Shown: positions 6,891 to 14,476 of the stretch, piece by piece
Layout of the letters: the number at the start of each line of letters is the position of its first letter
Numbering within the stretch: the first letter of the stretch is position 1
Assembly (NCBI GenBank): GCA_045806525.1
Contig: JBJMJD010000063.1
Coordinates: 1 to 19,204 of the forward strand
Reading direction: 5' to 3'
DNA from: JAICYJ01 sp045806525
Lineage (GTDB): Bacteria; Actinomycetota; Thermoleophilia; Gaiellales; JAICJC01
Length of the DNA stretch: 19,204 nt
Notes under the pieces: model-generated
Seen by the model: the letters and a program-made list of their open reading frames with translations, nothing else
What the model was told of the DNA's origin: nothing
Database searches by the model: none
Position numbers and translations under genes: made by a program

Positions 6891-7786
6891 TGGATCGCGT
6901 CACCGCAGCCTGTGTTCAGTTCTCGGCCACGCGCGACAAGGCCGAGAACATCGCCCGGATGGCCGCGCTGGTCGAAGAGGCCGCCGCCCGCGGTGCCCGT
7001 CTGGTGCTGCTGCCCGAGAAGTGGAACGCCATCGCCGACGGCCGCGAGCTGCTCACCTACGCGGAGTCGCTCGAGGACGGTGGTGACACCCTCGATGCAT
7101 TGTCGGAGTGGGCGCGGCGCCTCCATCTCGACCTGATCTGCGGCTCGATCGCGATCGCCGATGGCGACCGCGTCGGCAACGTCTCGATCGCCTTCGCTCC
7201 CGACGGCGAGCGCGTCGCGGCCTACACCAAGATCCACCTGTTCGACGTCGACGTGGGCGGCATCAGCTACCGCGAATCCGACGGCACCGCCCCCGGCGGC
7301 GAGCTGGCGATGGCGAGCATGTCCGGCCTGCCGGTTGGCCTGTCGGTCTGTTACGACCTGCGCTTCCCCGAGATGTACCGCGCTCTCGAGCAGGCCGGCG
7401 CCCTGGTGCTGACCGTGCCGGCCGCCTTCACCCTGGTCACCGGCATGGCTCACTGGGAACCCCTGCTGCGCGCCCGCGCGATCGAGAACCAGGCCTTCGT
7501 GATGGCCGCCAACCAGCACAGCGATCCTGGCGGCTACGGCATGCCGCGATTTGGCCACAGCATGATCATCGACCCCTGGGGCACCGTCATAGCTCAGGCG
7601 GGACCCACCGGTGACGGCGTGATCGTGGCCGAGCTCGACCTGGCCGCGCAGCGCGCGACGCGCAGCACGCTGCCGGCGCTCGACCATCGCCGGCCCGATG
7701 CCTACACGGTCACCGATACGGCCGTGTCGCCCGAGGGCTCATACGCCCCACCAGGTACGCCTGGTAGAGGTGTGACCACTCGCTAG
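6890..7786 (+). CDS. Carbon-nitrogen hydrolase, Nit1/Nit2-like amidase
   Basis: This 298-aa nitrilase-superfamily enzyme has the full catalytic triad: Glu43 (LLPEKWN), Lys114 (AYTKIHLFDV) and Cys154 (SVCYDLRFPE). The KIHLFDVDV and CYDLRFPEMYR blocks place it with the Nit branch, whose members hydrolyse the amides of deaminated glutathione or omega-amido acids (metabolite repair); the exact substrate is inferred. The second half contains PAAFTLVTGMAHWEPLLRAR and AANQ, which line the active site in relatives, and GHSMIIDPWG near the end of the domain. About 30 Pro/Gly/Thr-rich residues extend the C-terminus beyond the usual domain. It overlaps the ctaG stop by 1 nt, so probably shares the clpS-ctaG transcript. 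Its stop shares a CTAG with the stop of the convergent hydrolase gene. Confidence 0.9.
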   Translation: MDRVTAACVQFSATRDKAENIARMAALVEEAAARGARLVLLPEKWNAIADGRELLTYAESLEDGGDTLDALSEWARRLHLDLICGSIAIADGDRVGNVSIAFAPDGERVAAYTKIHLFDVDVGGISYRESDGTAPGGELAMASMSGLPVGLSVCYDLRFPEMYRALEQAGALVLTVPAAFTLVTGMAHWEPLLRARAIENQAFVMAANQHSDPGGYGMPRFGHSMIIDPWGTVIAQAGPTGDGVIVAELDLAAQRATRSTLPALDHRRPDAYTVTDTAVSPEGSYAPPGTPGRGVTTR

Positions 7787-8676
7787 GCCGTTGCCTCCGG
7801 CTCTTCCTGGCCGATCACGCCCTGGTCGGTGAACCACTTCCGCACCGCGTCCATCAGCGCCTTGGGCTGCTCGATGTGCGTCATGTGCGCCGCCTTCTCG
7901 ATCACCACCAGCCGCGATCCGGCCACCTCCTCATGGATCTCCTGCGAGCGCGCAACCGTGCAGGTGCGGTCGTAGCGCCCCGTCACGATCAGCATCGGCT
8001 TGGAGATCCAGCGCAGGTGGTCGACCCACTCGAAGCCGCCGTAGCCGTTCTTCGCGAAGTGCGCCAGCACCTCCGGTGAATAGACGGTGTCGTCCTTCTC
8101 GGTGAACGTGCGGTAGGCGTCGCCCATCTCCCAGAAGTGGAACGGCATCTGCGACGTCATGATGTCGCGGAACTCGGCCACCGTCGAAACGCTCGGCTCG
8201 GCGTCCCACGAGCGCTTGATCTGCTCGCGCATCGCGGCCGGCTCGAAGCGGTCGATCTCGCGCTCGACGTCGGCAGCCAGCGCCTCGCTGGACGCCGCGC
8301 CGCTGGAGATCACGTACTGGCCGGCCGTGCCCCGCTCGAGCGCGTGCGCCAGCGACACGATCGCGCCGAACGAGTGCCCGTACAGGGAGTACTCCTCGAG
8401 CTCCAGCGCCCGCGCCAGCCGGTCGACGTCCTGCGCGAACACGTGGATAGTCAGCGACTGCGGGTCGACCCGCTGGGACCGGCCCTGGCCGCGCATGTCC
8501 ACGTAGATCATCCGGAAGCCGGCCCCGGCCAGCGGGTCCAGCCACGGATGCATCTCGTGATGATCGAGCCCCGGCCCGCCGTGCAGCAGGATCAGCGGAT
8601 GGCCGCTGCCGACCTCGGCGATGTTCAGCGAGACGCCGTCCTCCAGCTCGACCAATCGCTGCGCGGCCTCAGCCAT
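7783..8676 (-). CDS. Alpha/beta hydrolase, proline-iminopeptidase-like
   Basis: This 297-aa cytoplasmic alpha/beta hydrolase has no signal peptide. LILLHGGPGLDHH (28-40) gives the oxyanion-hole HGGPG typical of the S33 proline iminopeptidase branch, and YVDMRGQGRS follows. The nucleophile is Ser102 in YGHSFGA, the acid is probably Asp236 (VTGRYDRTC) and the base His264 (KAAHMTHIEQP). A cap domain spans about 125-215. The ATG lies inside the end of the upstream acyl-CoA dehydrogenase gene (8-nt overlap), so the two are coupled. HGGPG suggests peptidase or amidase chemistry, but close homologs also hydrolyse esters and C-C bonds, and with an acyl-CoA dehydrogenase as partner a role in degrading a carboxylic compound is equally likely. 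Confidence 0.87.
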   Translation of the reverse strand: MAEAAQRLVELEDGVSLNIAEVGSGHPLILLHGGPGLDHHEMHPWLDPLAGAGFRMIYVDMRGQGRSQRVDPQSLTIHVFAQDVDRLARALELEEYSLYGHSFGAIVSLAHALERGTAGQYVISSGAASSEALAADVEREIDRFEPAAMREQIKRSWDAEPSVSTVAEFRDIMTSQMPFHFWEMGDAYRTFTEKDDTVYSPEVLAHFAKNGYGGFEWVDHLRWISKPMLIVTGRYDRTCTVARSQEIHEEVAGSRLVVIEKAAHMTHIEQPKALMDAVRKWFTDQGVIGQEEPEATA

Positions 8677-9829
8677 TCAGCTTCCGGTACCCGAGCGCGT
8701 GCTCGGCCTGCATCATCTTGTGGATCTGCGTCGTGCCCTCGTAGATGATCGGCGCCCGCGAGTTGCGGAAGTAGCGCTCGACCGGGTACTCCGCGGAGTA
8801 GCCGTAGGCGCCGTGCACCTGGATCGCCAGGTGGGCGGCCTTGAACGCGCTCTCGGTGGCCTGCCACTTGGCGAGAGACGTCTCGCGCGTGTTGCGGACG
8901 CCCGTGTTCTTGAGGTACGCCGCCTGCATCACCAGCAGCCGGCTGGTCTCGTAGCCCATCACCATGTCGGCGATCATGTCCTGCACGAACTGGTACTTGC
9001 CGATCTCCTGGCCGAAGGTCTTGCGCTCGTTCGCGTACTTGACCGACGCCTCGAGGCACGCGCGGACGACTCCGACCGCCCCGGCCGCCACGGTGAACCG
9101 CCCCTGGTCGAGTGAGTGCATTGCGATCTTGAAGCCCTCGCCCTCGGCGCCGACCAGGCTCTCGGCGGGCACCTGCACGTTGTCGAAGAACAGCTCACCT
9201 GTCGATCCGGCCCAGATTCCCAGCTTGTTCGGGATTCGCCGTGCCTCGACGCCGTCCCAGTCCAGCTCGAGCATGAACGCCGATATGCCCTTGTGGGCCG
9301 CCGACGGGTCGGTCTTCGCGAACACCAGGCAGTAGGCCGCCTCGGTCGCGTAGCTGATCCAGCTCTTCTGGCCGTTCAGCAGGTAGGTGCCGTCGTCCTG
9401 CTTGATCGCGGTGGTCAGCATCGCCGCGACGTCCGATCCAGCGGCCGGCTCGGTCAGCCCGAAACAGCCCAGCTTCTCGCCCTTGGCCATCGGCACCAGG
9501 TAGCGCTGCTTCTGCTCCTCGGTCCCGAACCGGTACAGCGACAGCGAGTTCAGCCCGACGTGCACCGAGATCAGCGTGCGGAACGCCGACTCGCCGCGCT
9601 CGATCTCCTCACAGATCAGCGCCTCGGAGACGTAGTCGAGCCCGGAGCCGCCGTACTCGGCGGGGATCACCGGGCCCAACAGCCCCAGCTCGGCCATGCC
9701 CTCGATGATGCCCATGTCGAGGTGGTGGTTGATGTCGTTCTCCTGCGCGACCGGCATGATGCGGCGATCCACGAACTCGCGCACCGTCTCCTGGATCGCG
9801 AGCTGCTCGTCGGTCAGATCGAGGTTCAA
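8669..9829 (-). CDS. Acyl-CoA dehydrogenase
   Basis: This 386-aa FAD flavoenzyme oxidises an acyl-CoA to the 2-enoyl-CoA. The N-terminal helical domain starts LDLTDEQLAIQETVREF. The middle domain contains FGLTEPAAGSD (123-133) and NGQKSWISYA, which contact flavin and substrate. The C-terminal domain has ERKTFGQEIGKYQFVQDMIADM, HGAYGYSAEYPVERYFRNSR and IIYEGTTQIH, where Glu364 is the likely catalytic base. I choose TTG 9829 as start because AAGGAG sits 5 nt before it; a GTG at 9835 overlaps that Shine-Dalgarno sequence, and longer N-termini run into the promoter. The length then matches the family. Chain-length specificity is not clear. It is followed by the coupled alpha/beta hydrolase. Confidence 0.92.
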   Translation of the reverse strand: MNLDLTDEQLAIQETVREFVDRRIMPVAQENDINHHLDMGIIEGMAELGLLGPVIPAEYGGSGLDYVSEALICEEIERGESAFRTLISVHVGLNSLSLYRFGTEEQKQRYLVPMAKGEKLGCFGLTEPAAGSDVAAMLTTAIKQDDGTYLLNGQKSWISYATEAAYCLVFAKTDPSAAHKGISAFMLELDWDGVEARRIPNKLGIWAGSTGELFFDNVQVPAESLVGAEGEGFKIAMHSLDQGRFTVAAGAVGVVRACLEASVKYANERKTFGQEIGKYQFVQDMIADMVMGYETSRLLVMQAAYLKNTGVRNTRETSLAKWQATESAFKAAHLAIQVHGAYGYSAEYPVERYFRNSRAPIIYEGTTQIHKMMQAEHALGYRKLNG

Positions 9830-9834
9830 GACCA

Positions 9835-9840
9835 CTCCTT
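9835..9840 (-). promoter_or_regulatory. Shine-Dalgarno AAGGAG for the acyl-CoA dehydrogenase
   Basis: A strong AAGGAG on the minus strand is followed by TGGTC and the TTG at 9829. It decides the start codon. Confidence 0.7.
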
Positions 9841-9864
9841 GGACGCGTTCGGCAAATCGGTTGG

Positions 9865-9870
9865 ATCCTA
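9865..9870 (-). promoter_or_regulatory. Possible -10 (TAGGAT) for the dehydrogenase-hydrolase pair
   Basis: Minus-strand TAGGAT in the 64-nt gap after the diguanylate cyclase gene would give a leader of about 29 nt that contains the Shine-Dalgarno sequence. No clear -35 is seen. Confidence 0.4.
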
Positions 9871-9893
9871 GGCCGTTGCGGTGCTTCCACGCG

Positions 9894-11498
9894 TCAGCTG
9901 GCCGAGGGCAGCCGGCCATCCGGCTCCCGCTTGGCGCTGTACATCGACTCGTCCGCCGCGCGGAACAGCGACTCCGGGTCGGTGCCCTGCTCAGGGCAGA
10001 CGGCGACGCCGAAGCTGATCGTGAGCAGGGTCAGGAGCTCGTCCCCGCTGCCCAGCATGGCGTCGTGGATCCGCTCGGCCACGGCGCGCGCCTCGTCGCT
10101 GCCGAGCTCGGGCAGGATCAGGGCGAACTCGTCGCCGCCGATCCGGTAGACCCCGTCCACCTCTCGGCGGCCGTCCATCAGCACCCGGCCCAGCGACTCC
10201 AGCGCGCGGTCGCCCGCGGGATGGCCGCGCTGGTCGTTGACCTGCTTGAACCCGTTGACGTCGCCAACGAGCAGCGCGAACCGCCGCCCGTAGCGGTCGG
10301 AGCGGGATGTCTCGAGCTCGAGCTGGCGCACGAAGCTGCGCCGGTTTCGGAGCCGCGTGAGCGGGTCATGGTCGGCCAGGAACTCCATCTCCTCGAACTG
10401 CGCGGCCGCGTCCAGCGCGGTGGTCGCCTGGTTGGCGAACACGCGCAGGGCCTGCAGACGGGCCGGCGAGGGCATCAGCAGGTCGACCGGGTCATCCGCC
10501 CAGATCAGTCCGATCAGCTCACCGCTGCGCCCGTACAGCGGCACGATCAGCCAGTGGTCGTTCCAGGCGTGCGGGCCCTTACCGCAGCGCTGCGAGCGGT
10601 ACGTGTCGGCCTCGGGCCGCACGCGTGCGCGGGCCTGTTCACTGGTCAGCAGATAGCAGCCCTGCGTCTCGAACTCCGGCACCAGCAGCACCGCGATCTC
10701 CGCCAGCGTGAAGCTGCTGTGGACGGCCGGGTCGTCGAGCTCCCAGCCGTAGGCGGCGCGCGGCTCGAGGTCGCCGGTGTCGGGGTCGGGCAGGTCGACC
10801 GACACCGTCTCGAACCCCAGCGCGTGGTGGATGCCGTCGCAGACCGCCTGCAGGATCGTGTCGATCGCGAACGTCTCGGTCAGCCGCGAGGACACCCGCA
10901 GCAGCTGCTCGAGCGCGTTTCGGTGCCGCGACGACTCGGCCGACTCCTGGGCGCTCTGGATCGCCAGCGCCGCGTGCGACGCCAGCGCCACCAGCACGTC
11001 CAGCTCCTCGTCGGTGGGCTGGCGGCCGGACACCGGCTCGTCGACCGCCATGATCCCCAGCAGCGGGCCGTCCGAGTGGTGCAAAGGCACCATCAGCGCA
11101 TCCTCCGGGTGCCAGGCGTCCTGCGCGGCCTGGCGCGGGAGCTGCGGGACGTATGACCGGGGCGCCAGCTCGTCCCAATCGAAGGTGCCGTGCGGGACCA
11201 GGTACGCACCCCTGCGCAGGAAGCGGTCATCGAGCACCCTGCCCCACACGTCCCAGCCGCGGGCGTCGCCCAGCAGCGTCTCACGGGCGTGCGGGGAGCC
11301 GTGCACCGTGGTCGTGCAGAAGTCATCCCAGGCGCGCCGGTACAGGTTCAGGACAACGGTGCCGAATCCGAGCGACTCGGCGGTGGTGCGCGCGATCGCC
11401 GCCAGCAGGTGATCGAGGTCCTCGTCGCTGCGGACGAGCCGGGTCACCTCCAGCAGGCCACGCAGTCGCGTAAACGCTGACAGGTGCTGGGGGTCCAC
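9894..11498 (-). CDS. GAF-GAF-GGDEF diguanylate cyclase (paralog 1)
   Basis: This 534-aa cytoplasmic protein, with no membrane segment, probably makes cyclic di-GMP under control of two sensor domains. GAF 1 covers about 15-180 and contains DAWHPEDALMVPL and GIMAVDEPVSG. GAF 2 covers about 190-365 with GPHAWNDHWLIVPLYGRSG and GLIWADDP. The GGDEF domain (about 370-525) has the metal/substrate motif GDVNGFKQVND and an intact GGDEF at 454-458. REVD sits 5 residues before GGDEF and matches the RxxD inhibitory site, so product inhibition is likely. The start is GTG 11498, with GGAG 5 nt upstream; the open frame extends further upstream but without homology to paralog 2. It lies 97 nt downstream of that paralog and may be co-transcribed with it. 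Confidence 0.9.
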   Translation of the reverse strand: MDPQHLSAFTRLRGLLEVTRLVRSDEDLDHLLAAIARTTAESLGFGTVVLNLYRRAWDDFCTTTVHGSPHARETLLGDARGWDVWGRVLDDRFLRRGAYLVPHGTFDWDELAPRSYVPQLPRQAAQDAWHPEDALMVPLHHSDGPLLGIMAVDEPVSGRQPTDEELDVLVALASHAALAIQSAQESAESSRHRNALEQLLRVSSRLTETFAIDTILQAVCDGIHHALGFETVSVDLPDPDTGDLEPRAAYGWELDDPAVHSSFTLAEIAVLLVPEFETQGCYLLTSEQARARVRPEADTYRSQRCGKGPHAWNDHWLIVPLYGRSGELIGLIWADDPVDLLMPSPARLQALRVFANQATTALDAAAQFEEMEFLADHDPLTRLRNRRSFVRQLELETSRSDRYGRRFALLVGDVNGFKQVNDQRGHPAGDRALESLGRVLMDGRREVDGVYRIGGDEFALILPELGSDEARAVAERIHDAMLGSGDELLTLLTISFGVAVCPEQGTDPESLFRAADESMYSAKREPDGRLPSAS

Positions 11499-11503
11499 GC
11501 ACG

Positions 11504-11507
11504 CTCC
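11504..11507 (-). promoter_or_regulatory. Shine-Dalgarno GGAG for GGDEF paralog 1
   Basis: Minus-strand GGAG lies 5 nt before GTG 11498. Unlike paralog 2, this gene has no TANNNT hexamer at leaderless spacing, which fits a downstream position in an operon. Confidence 0.55.
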
Positions 11508-11595
11508 GTGGGTCGGGGGTGAGCACCTCTCACTCTGGCAGGTATGGCCCCGCGAATCCACCCCAAGCCGGGGGAGATGGCCGCCAAGGCGCCTG

Positions 11596-13197
11596 TCAGG
11601 CGGCGAAGTGCGTCCGCTCGCCCGAGCGCTTGGCCGCGTACATGGCGTCGTCGGCCGCGTGGAACAGCGTCTCGGGATCGTCGCCGTCGCGCGGGTACAC
11701 CGCCACACCGAAGCTGGCCCGCAGGTCCTCGAAGCGGGAGTCGTCGTCCTTGACCAGGCCGGTGCTGATCCGGTCGATCACGGCCCGCACCTCCTGCTCC
11801 TCCGTCTCGGGCAGCAGCATGGCGAACTCGTCCCCGCCGATCCGGAACGCGGCATCGGTCTGGCGCAGGGCCTCCATCAGCAGCCTGCCCATCCGCTCGA
11901 GCGCCAGGTCGCCGGCCAGGTGGCCGTGACGGTCGTTCAGCGCCTTGAACGCGTCCAGATCGCACGTGACCAGCGCGAACGGACGGTGGTAGCGGCCCGA
12001 CCGGGCTGTCTCGATCGCCAGCCGGCGCGTGAAGGCGCGCCGGTTGAACAGCCGCGTCAACGGGTCGTGCTCGGCCAGGAACCGTACCTCCTCGAAGTGC
12101 GTGGCCGAGTCGAGCGCCGCTGTGGCCTGGTTCGCGAACACGCGCAGCGCCTGCAGCAGATCCCCGGACGGCAGCAACCGGTCGATCGGGTCGTCCACCC
12201 AGATGACACCCATGAGGGCGCCGTCGCGGTCGTACAGAGGCACCAGCAGCCAGTGGTGCGACCATGCGTGCGGCCCCTCGCCGTTGAACACCGACGCGTA
12301 GCAGTGATAGCGCTCCGGCAGGCGCTCGCGGGCGTGCTCCCGGGTCAGCAGGTAACAGCCCTCGATCTCGCACTCGGACACCAGCAGCGGTTCGACAAGG
12401 TCGAGCGTGAGCGGCGCGTTCTCGGCGATGTCGCCGAGGCTCCAGCCCACGGCGGAGCGCGGTGTCAGGATCCCCGTGTCAGGGTTGGGCAACTCGATGC
12501 TGACCTTCGCGAAGCCGAGCGCGTCCGAGATGCCCTCGGCCACCGAGTGCAGCACGGCATCCATCGAAAGCGTCTCGGTCAGGCGGGACGACACCAGCAG
12601 CAGACGCTCGAGGGCGCTGCGGTAGCGGTTCGCACGCGCGCCCTCCTGCGCGCTCTCGAGCGCCAGCGTCACGTGCTCGGCCAGGGCCACCAGCACGTCC
12701 AGCTCCTCCTCGGCGGGGCGCAGCCCCGACACGGGCTCGTCCACGGACAGGATCCCCAGCAGGTGCCCGTCGTTTCGCCTCAGAGGCACGAACAGCGCAT
12801 CCTCGGGATGCCAGGCGTTGGGGTCGTCGCTGACCGGGATGTCCGGGGTGATCGAGAGCATGTCGTTCTGCCAGTCGTACTCACCGGCCGGCACGAAGTA
12901 GACCCCGCCGCGCTTGAAGCGGTCGTCCAGCAGCGGCGCCCACGCGTGCCAGCCGCCGCGGGTCCCCAGCAGCTGCTCGACCGCCTCCTGGTTGTAGTCG
13001 CGCACCGTGGTCACCTGGAAATCGTCCCAGGCCGGCCGGTAGAGGTTGACGACGACCACCTTGTAGCCGAGCGAGTCGGCGATGGTGCCCGCGATCGCGT
13101 TCAGCACCTCGGGCAGCGACTCGTCATCGCGCACCACGCGGGAGACGTCCAGGAGGCCGCGCAGCCGTGCCAGAGTGTCGAGGTCGTCGGAGGCCAT
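11596..13197 (-). CDS. GAF-GAF-GGDEF diguanylate cyclase (paralog 2)
   Basis: This 533-aa protein is colinear with paralog 1 over its whole length; in both, GGDEF begins at residue 454. GAF 1 (about 15-180) has NAWHPEDALFVPL and GILSVDEPVSG. GAF 2 (about 190-365) has GPHAWSHHWLLVPLYDRDG and GVIWVDDP. The cyclase domain has CDLDAFKALND, the inhibitory-site RQTD and GGDEF, so it should be active and product-inhibited. The two GAF domains differ most between the paralogs at about 70-125, for example paralog 2 has EYDWQNDMLS where paralog 1 has TFDWDELAPR, so the ligands or partners may differ. ATG 13197 follows TACCCT by exactly 6 nt, which suggests a leaderless mRNA. It is divergent from the propeller lipoprotein gene. 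Confidence 0.9.
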   Translation of the reverse strand: MASDDLDTLARLRGLLDVSRVVRDDESLPEVLNAIAGTIADSLGYKVVVVNLYRPAWDDFQVTTVRDYNQEAVEQLLGTRGGWHAWAPLLDDRFKRGGVYFVPAGEYDWQNDMLSITPDIPVSDDPNAWHPEDALFVPLRRNDGHLLGILSVDEPVSGLRPAEEELDVLVALAEHVTLALESAQEGARANRYRSALERLLLVSSRLTETLSMDAVLHSVAEGISDALGFAKVSIELPNPDTGILTPRSAVGWSLGDIAENAPLTLDLVEPLLVSECEIEGCYLLTREHARERLPERYHCYASVFNGEGPHAWSHHWLLVPLYDRDGALMGVIWVDDPIDRLLPSGDLLQALRVFANQATAALDSATHFEEVRFLAEHDPLTRLFNRRAFTRRLAIETARSGRYHRPFALVTCDLDAFKALNDRHGHLAGDLALERMGRLLMEALRQTDAAFRIGGDEFAMLLPETEEQEVRAVIDRISTGLVKDDDSRFEDLRASFGVAVYPRDGDDPETLFHAADDAMYAAKRSGERTHFAA

Positions 13198-13203
13198 TGC
13201 GCA

Positions 13204-13209
13204 AGGGTA
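13204..13209 (-). promoter_or_regulatory. -10 element (TACCCT) for GGDEF paralog 2, leaderless type
   Basis: Minus-strand TACCCT, 6 nt (TGCGCA), then ATG 13197. The gap to the divergent -10 candidate at 13224-13229 is 14 bp, the same as at the proS/clpS divergent promoters. Confidence 0.55.
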
Positions 13210-13223
13210 CGTGGTGGATCTTC

Positions 13224-13229
13224 TACCGT
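13224..13229 (+). promoter_or_regulatory. Possible -10 (TACCGT) for the propeller lipoprotein
   Basis: TACCGT lies 11 nt before ATG 13241, giving a leader of about 5 nt. This is weaker than the 6-nt cases because the spacing differs. Confidence 0.35.
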
Positions 13230-13240
13230 TTGTCGGGTCG

Positions 13241-14068
13241 ATGCAGCTCCGTCTTGAATGGACAGCTCTGCCGGCGGCGGTGCTGTTGCTCTCGCTCGCC
13301 GGCTGCAGCGATGGCGCACAGCCGACCGCGGTGGCGCTCCCCGAGGCTGCACAGGCGCTGGCGGTCGCGCCCGACTTCGCCGGCACGCTGTGGGAGACGA
13401 CCGGCCGCCGCGCATGGCGGTCGCACGACGGCGGCCTCAGCTGGAGGCGGGTGCGCGGCCCTGGCGGCGGCATCGCGGTGGCCTTCTCGGAGCGGGGCGG
13501 TGAGGTGGTCGGGCCGCACGGCGAGCAGCGTGCCGACTACGGCGGGATCGGCCTGACGCCCGCGCGGCGGACGCCGCAGCCGTTCATATCCCTGACGACT
13601 CCCTACCATCGCACCGATCGGCTGTACGCGCTGGACATCTTCGGCCACCCCTGGGTGTCGGTGGACGCCGGCCGGCACTGGCAGCAGCTGCGGGCGGCCA
13701 GGCTGCCGAACACGGCGGTCGAGATCTCGGCCGTTCGCGGCGACGTCACCAAGCCCGATGTGATCTACGTGGCCTGCGGCGCCGGCGGCCTGTGGCGCTC
13801 GCTGGACGACGGCGCCACCTTCACCCACATGCCAGAGCCGGCGGTGGCCTACGCAGTTGCGATGACGACCGACCGGCAGAGCCAGGTGCTGGTGGCGGGC
13901 GACAAGCTCTACCTCAGCAAAGACTACGGCCGCACCTTCCTGCCCGTGCTCGACCGGCGGGTGGACGCGGTGGCCTACGACCCCCGAAACGACCGGCTGG
14001 CCTACGCCGCGGTGGGGCGGGAGCTGCTGCGCTCCGTCGACGGCGGAGAGACCTGGCCGGCCACCTAG
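13241..14068 (+). CDS. Asp-box (BNR) beta-propeller lipoprotein
   Basis: This 275-aa protein has a lipoprotein signal: a short start with one Arg and one Glu, a hydrophobic core to residue 20 and the lipobox LSLAGC with Cys22, so it should be lipid-anchored outside the membrane. Five Asp-box motifs (S-x-D-x-G-x-x-W/F) follow: SHDGGLSW (61-68), SVDAGRHW (140-147), SLDDGATF (187-194), SKDYGRTF (226-233) and SVDGGETW (265-272). Such repeats mark the blades of a sialidase/VPS10-like propeller. No sialidase catalytic residues can be recognised, so a binding or scaffold role is more likely. The gap between the first two boxes could hide a degenerate blade. The protein ends three residues after the last box. 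It ends 1 bp from the convergent thioesterase gene. Confidence 0.83.
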   Translation: MQLRLEWTALPAAVLLLSLAGCSDGAQPTAVALPEAAQALAVAPDFAGTLWETTGRRAWRSHDGGLSWRRVRGPGGGIAVAFSERGGEVVGPHGEQRADYGGIGLTPARRTPQPFISLTTPYHRTDRLYALDIFGHPWVSVDAGRHWQQLRAARLPNTAVEISAVRGDVTKPDVIYVACGAGGLWRSLDDGATFTHMPEPAVAYAVAMTTDRQSQVLVAGDKLYLSKDYGRTFLPVLDRRVDAVAYDPRNDRLAYAAVGRELLRSVDGGETWPAT

Positions 14069-14069
14069 A

Positions 14070-14468
14070 TCACAGGCTGGCGAGCCACTCCGGCACGCGC
14101 ACTGGGCGCATGCTGGCGCGGTTGACACAGGCGTGGCGGGTGAATCCGGTTGCCACGATTCCGCCGCCGCGCGACAGCTCGTAGGTGAAGGTGAAGGACG
14201 CCCGCCCCAGGTCGGTGAGGCTGCAATCGACGTCGAACTCGTCGTCGAACCAGAGCGGACGCAGGTAGCGGATGCCGGCTTCGGCCACGACCATGTCGAT
14301 GCCGTCGTTGTGCACCTCGGCGTAGCTGTGGCCGGCGGCTCGCAGGAACTCGATGCGCCCGATCTCGAAGTACTGCAGGTAGGCAGCGTTGTTGGCGACG
14401 CCCATCGCGTCGGTCTCGCCGAAGCGCACGCGCAGCTGTGCCGTGAAGGTGCGACGGAACTCCGACAT
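14070..14468 (-). CDS. Acyl-CoA thioesterase, hot-dog fold (YbgC/4HBT type)
   Basis: This 132-aa single hot-dog-domain protein matches 4-hydroxybenzoyl-CoA thioesterase/YbgC relatives, which hydrolyse acyl-CoA thioesters. The signature VRFGETDAMGVANNAAYLQY (14-33) carries the likely catalytic Asp20; the following AYLQYFEIGRIEFLR helix is typical. The usual His or Tyr in 'GVVYHANY' is replaced (VANNAAY), which may alter specificity. GIRYLRPLWFDDEFDVDCSL is the second conserved block. ATG 14468 is chosen from domain alignment; a TATCAT hexamer lies 8 nt upstream. It is divergent from the phasin-like gene and ends 1 bp from the lipoprotein stop. Confidence 0.88.
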   Translation of the reverse strand: MSEFRRTFTAQLRVRFGETDAMGVANNAAYLQYFEIGRIEFLRAAGHSYAEVHNDGIDMVVAEAGIRYLRPLWFDDEFDVDCSLTDLGRASFTFTYELSRGGGIVATGFTRHACVNRASMRPVRVPEWLASL

Positions 14469-14476
14469 GAGCGCGC

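Noticed and set aside
9830..9919. Longer N-terminus for the acyl-CoA dehydrogenase (start at 9919)
   Set aside because: The added residues are unlike the family and would run across the -10 and Shine-Dalgarno sequence. TTG 9829 gives the normal length.
11499..11595. Riboswitch (such as a c-di-GMP type) between the two GGDEF genes
   Set aside because: The 97-nt gap shows no conserved riboswitch core that I can recognise; it looks like a plain operon spacer.
11499..11708. Longer N-terminus for GGDEF paralog 1 (start at 11708)
   Set aside because: The extra 70 codons overlap the end of paralog 2 in another frame and have no counterpart in it; GTG 11498 with GGAG upstream fits.
11608..13257. 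Plus-strand open frame of 549 codons opposite GGDEF paralog 2
   Set aside because: Composition is Gln/Arg/His-rich without domains; the minus strand encodes an intact GAF-GAF-GGDEF protein.
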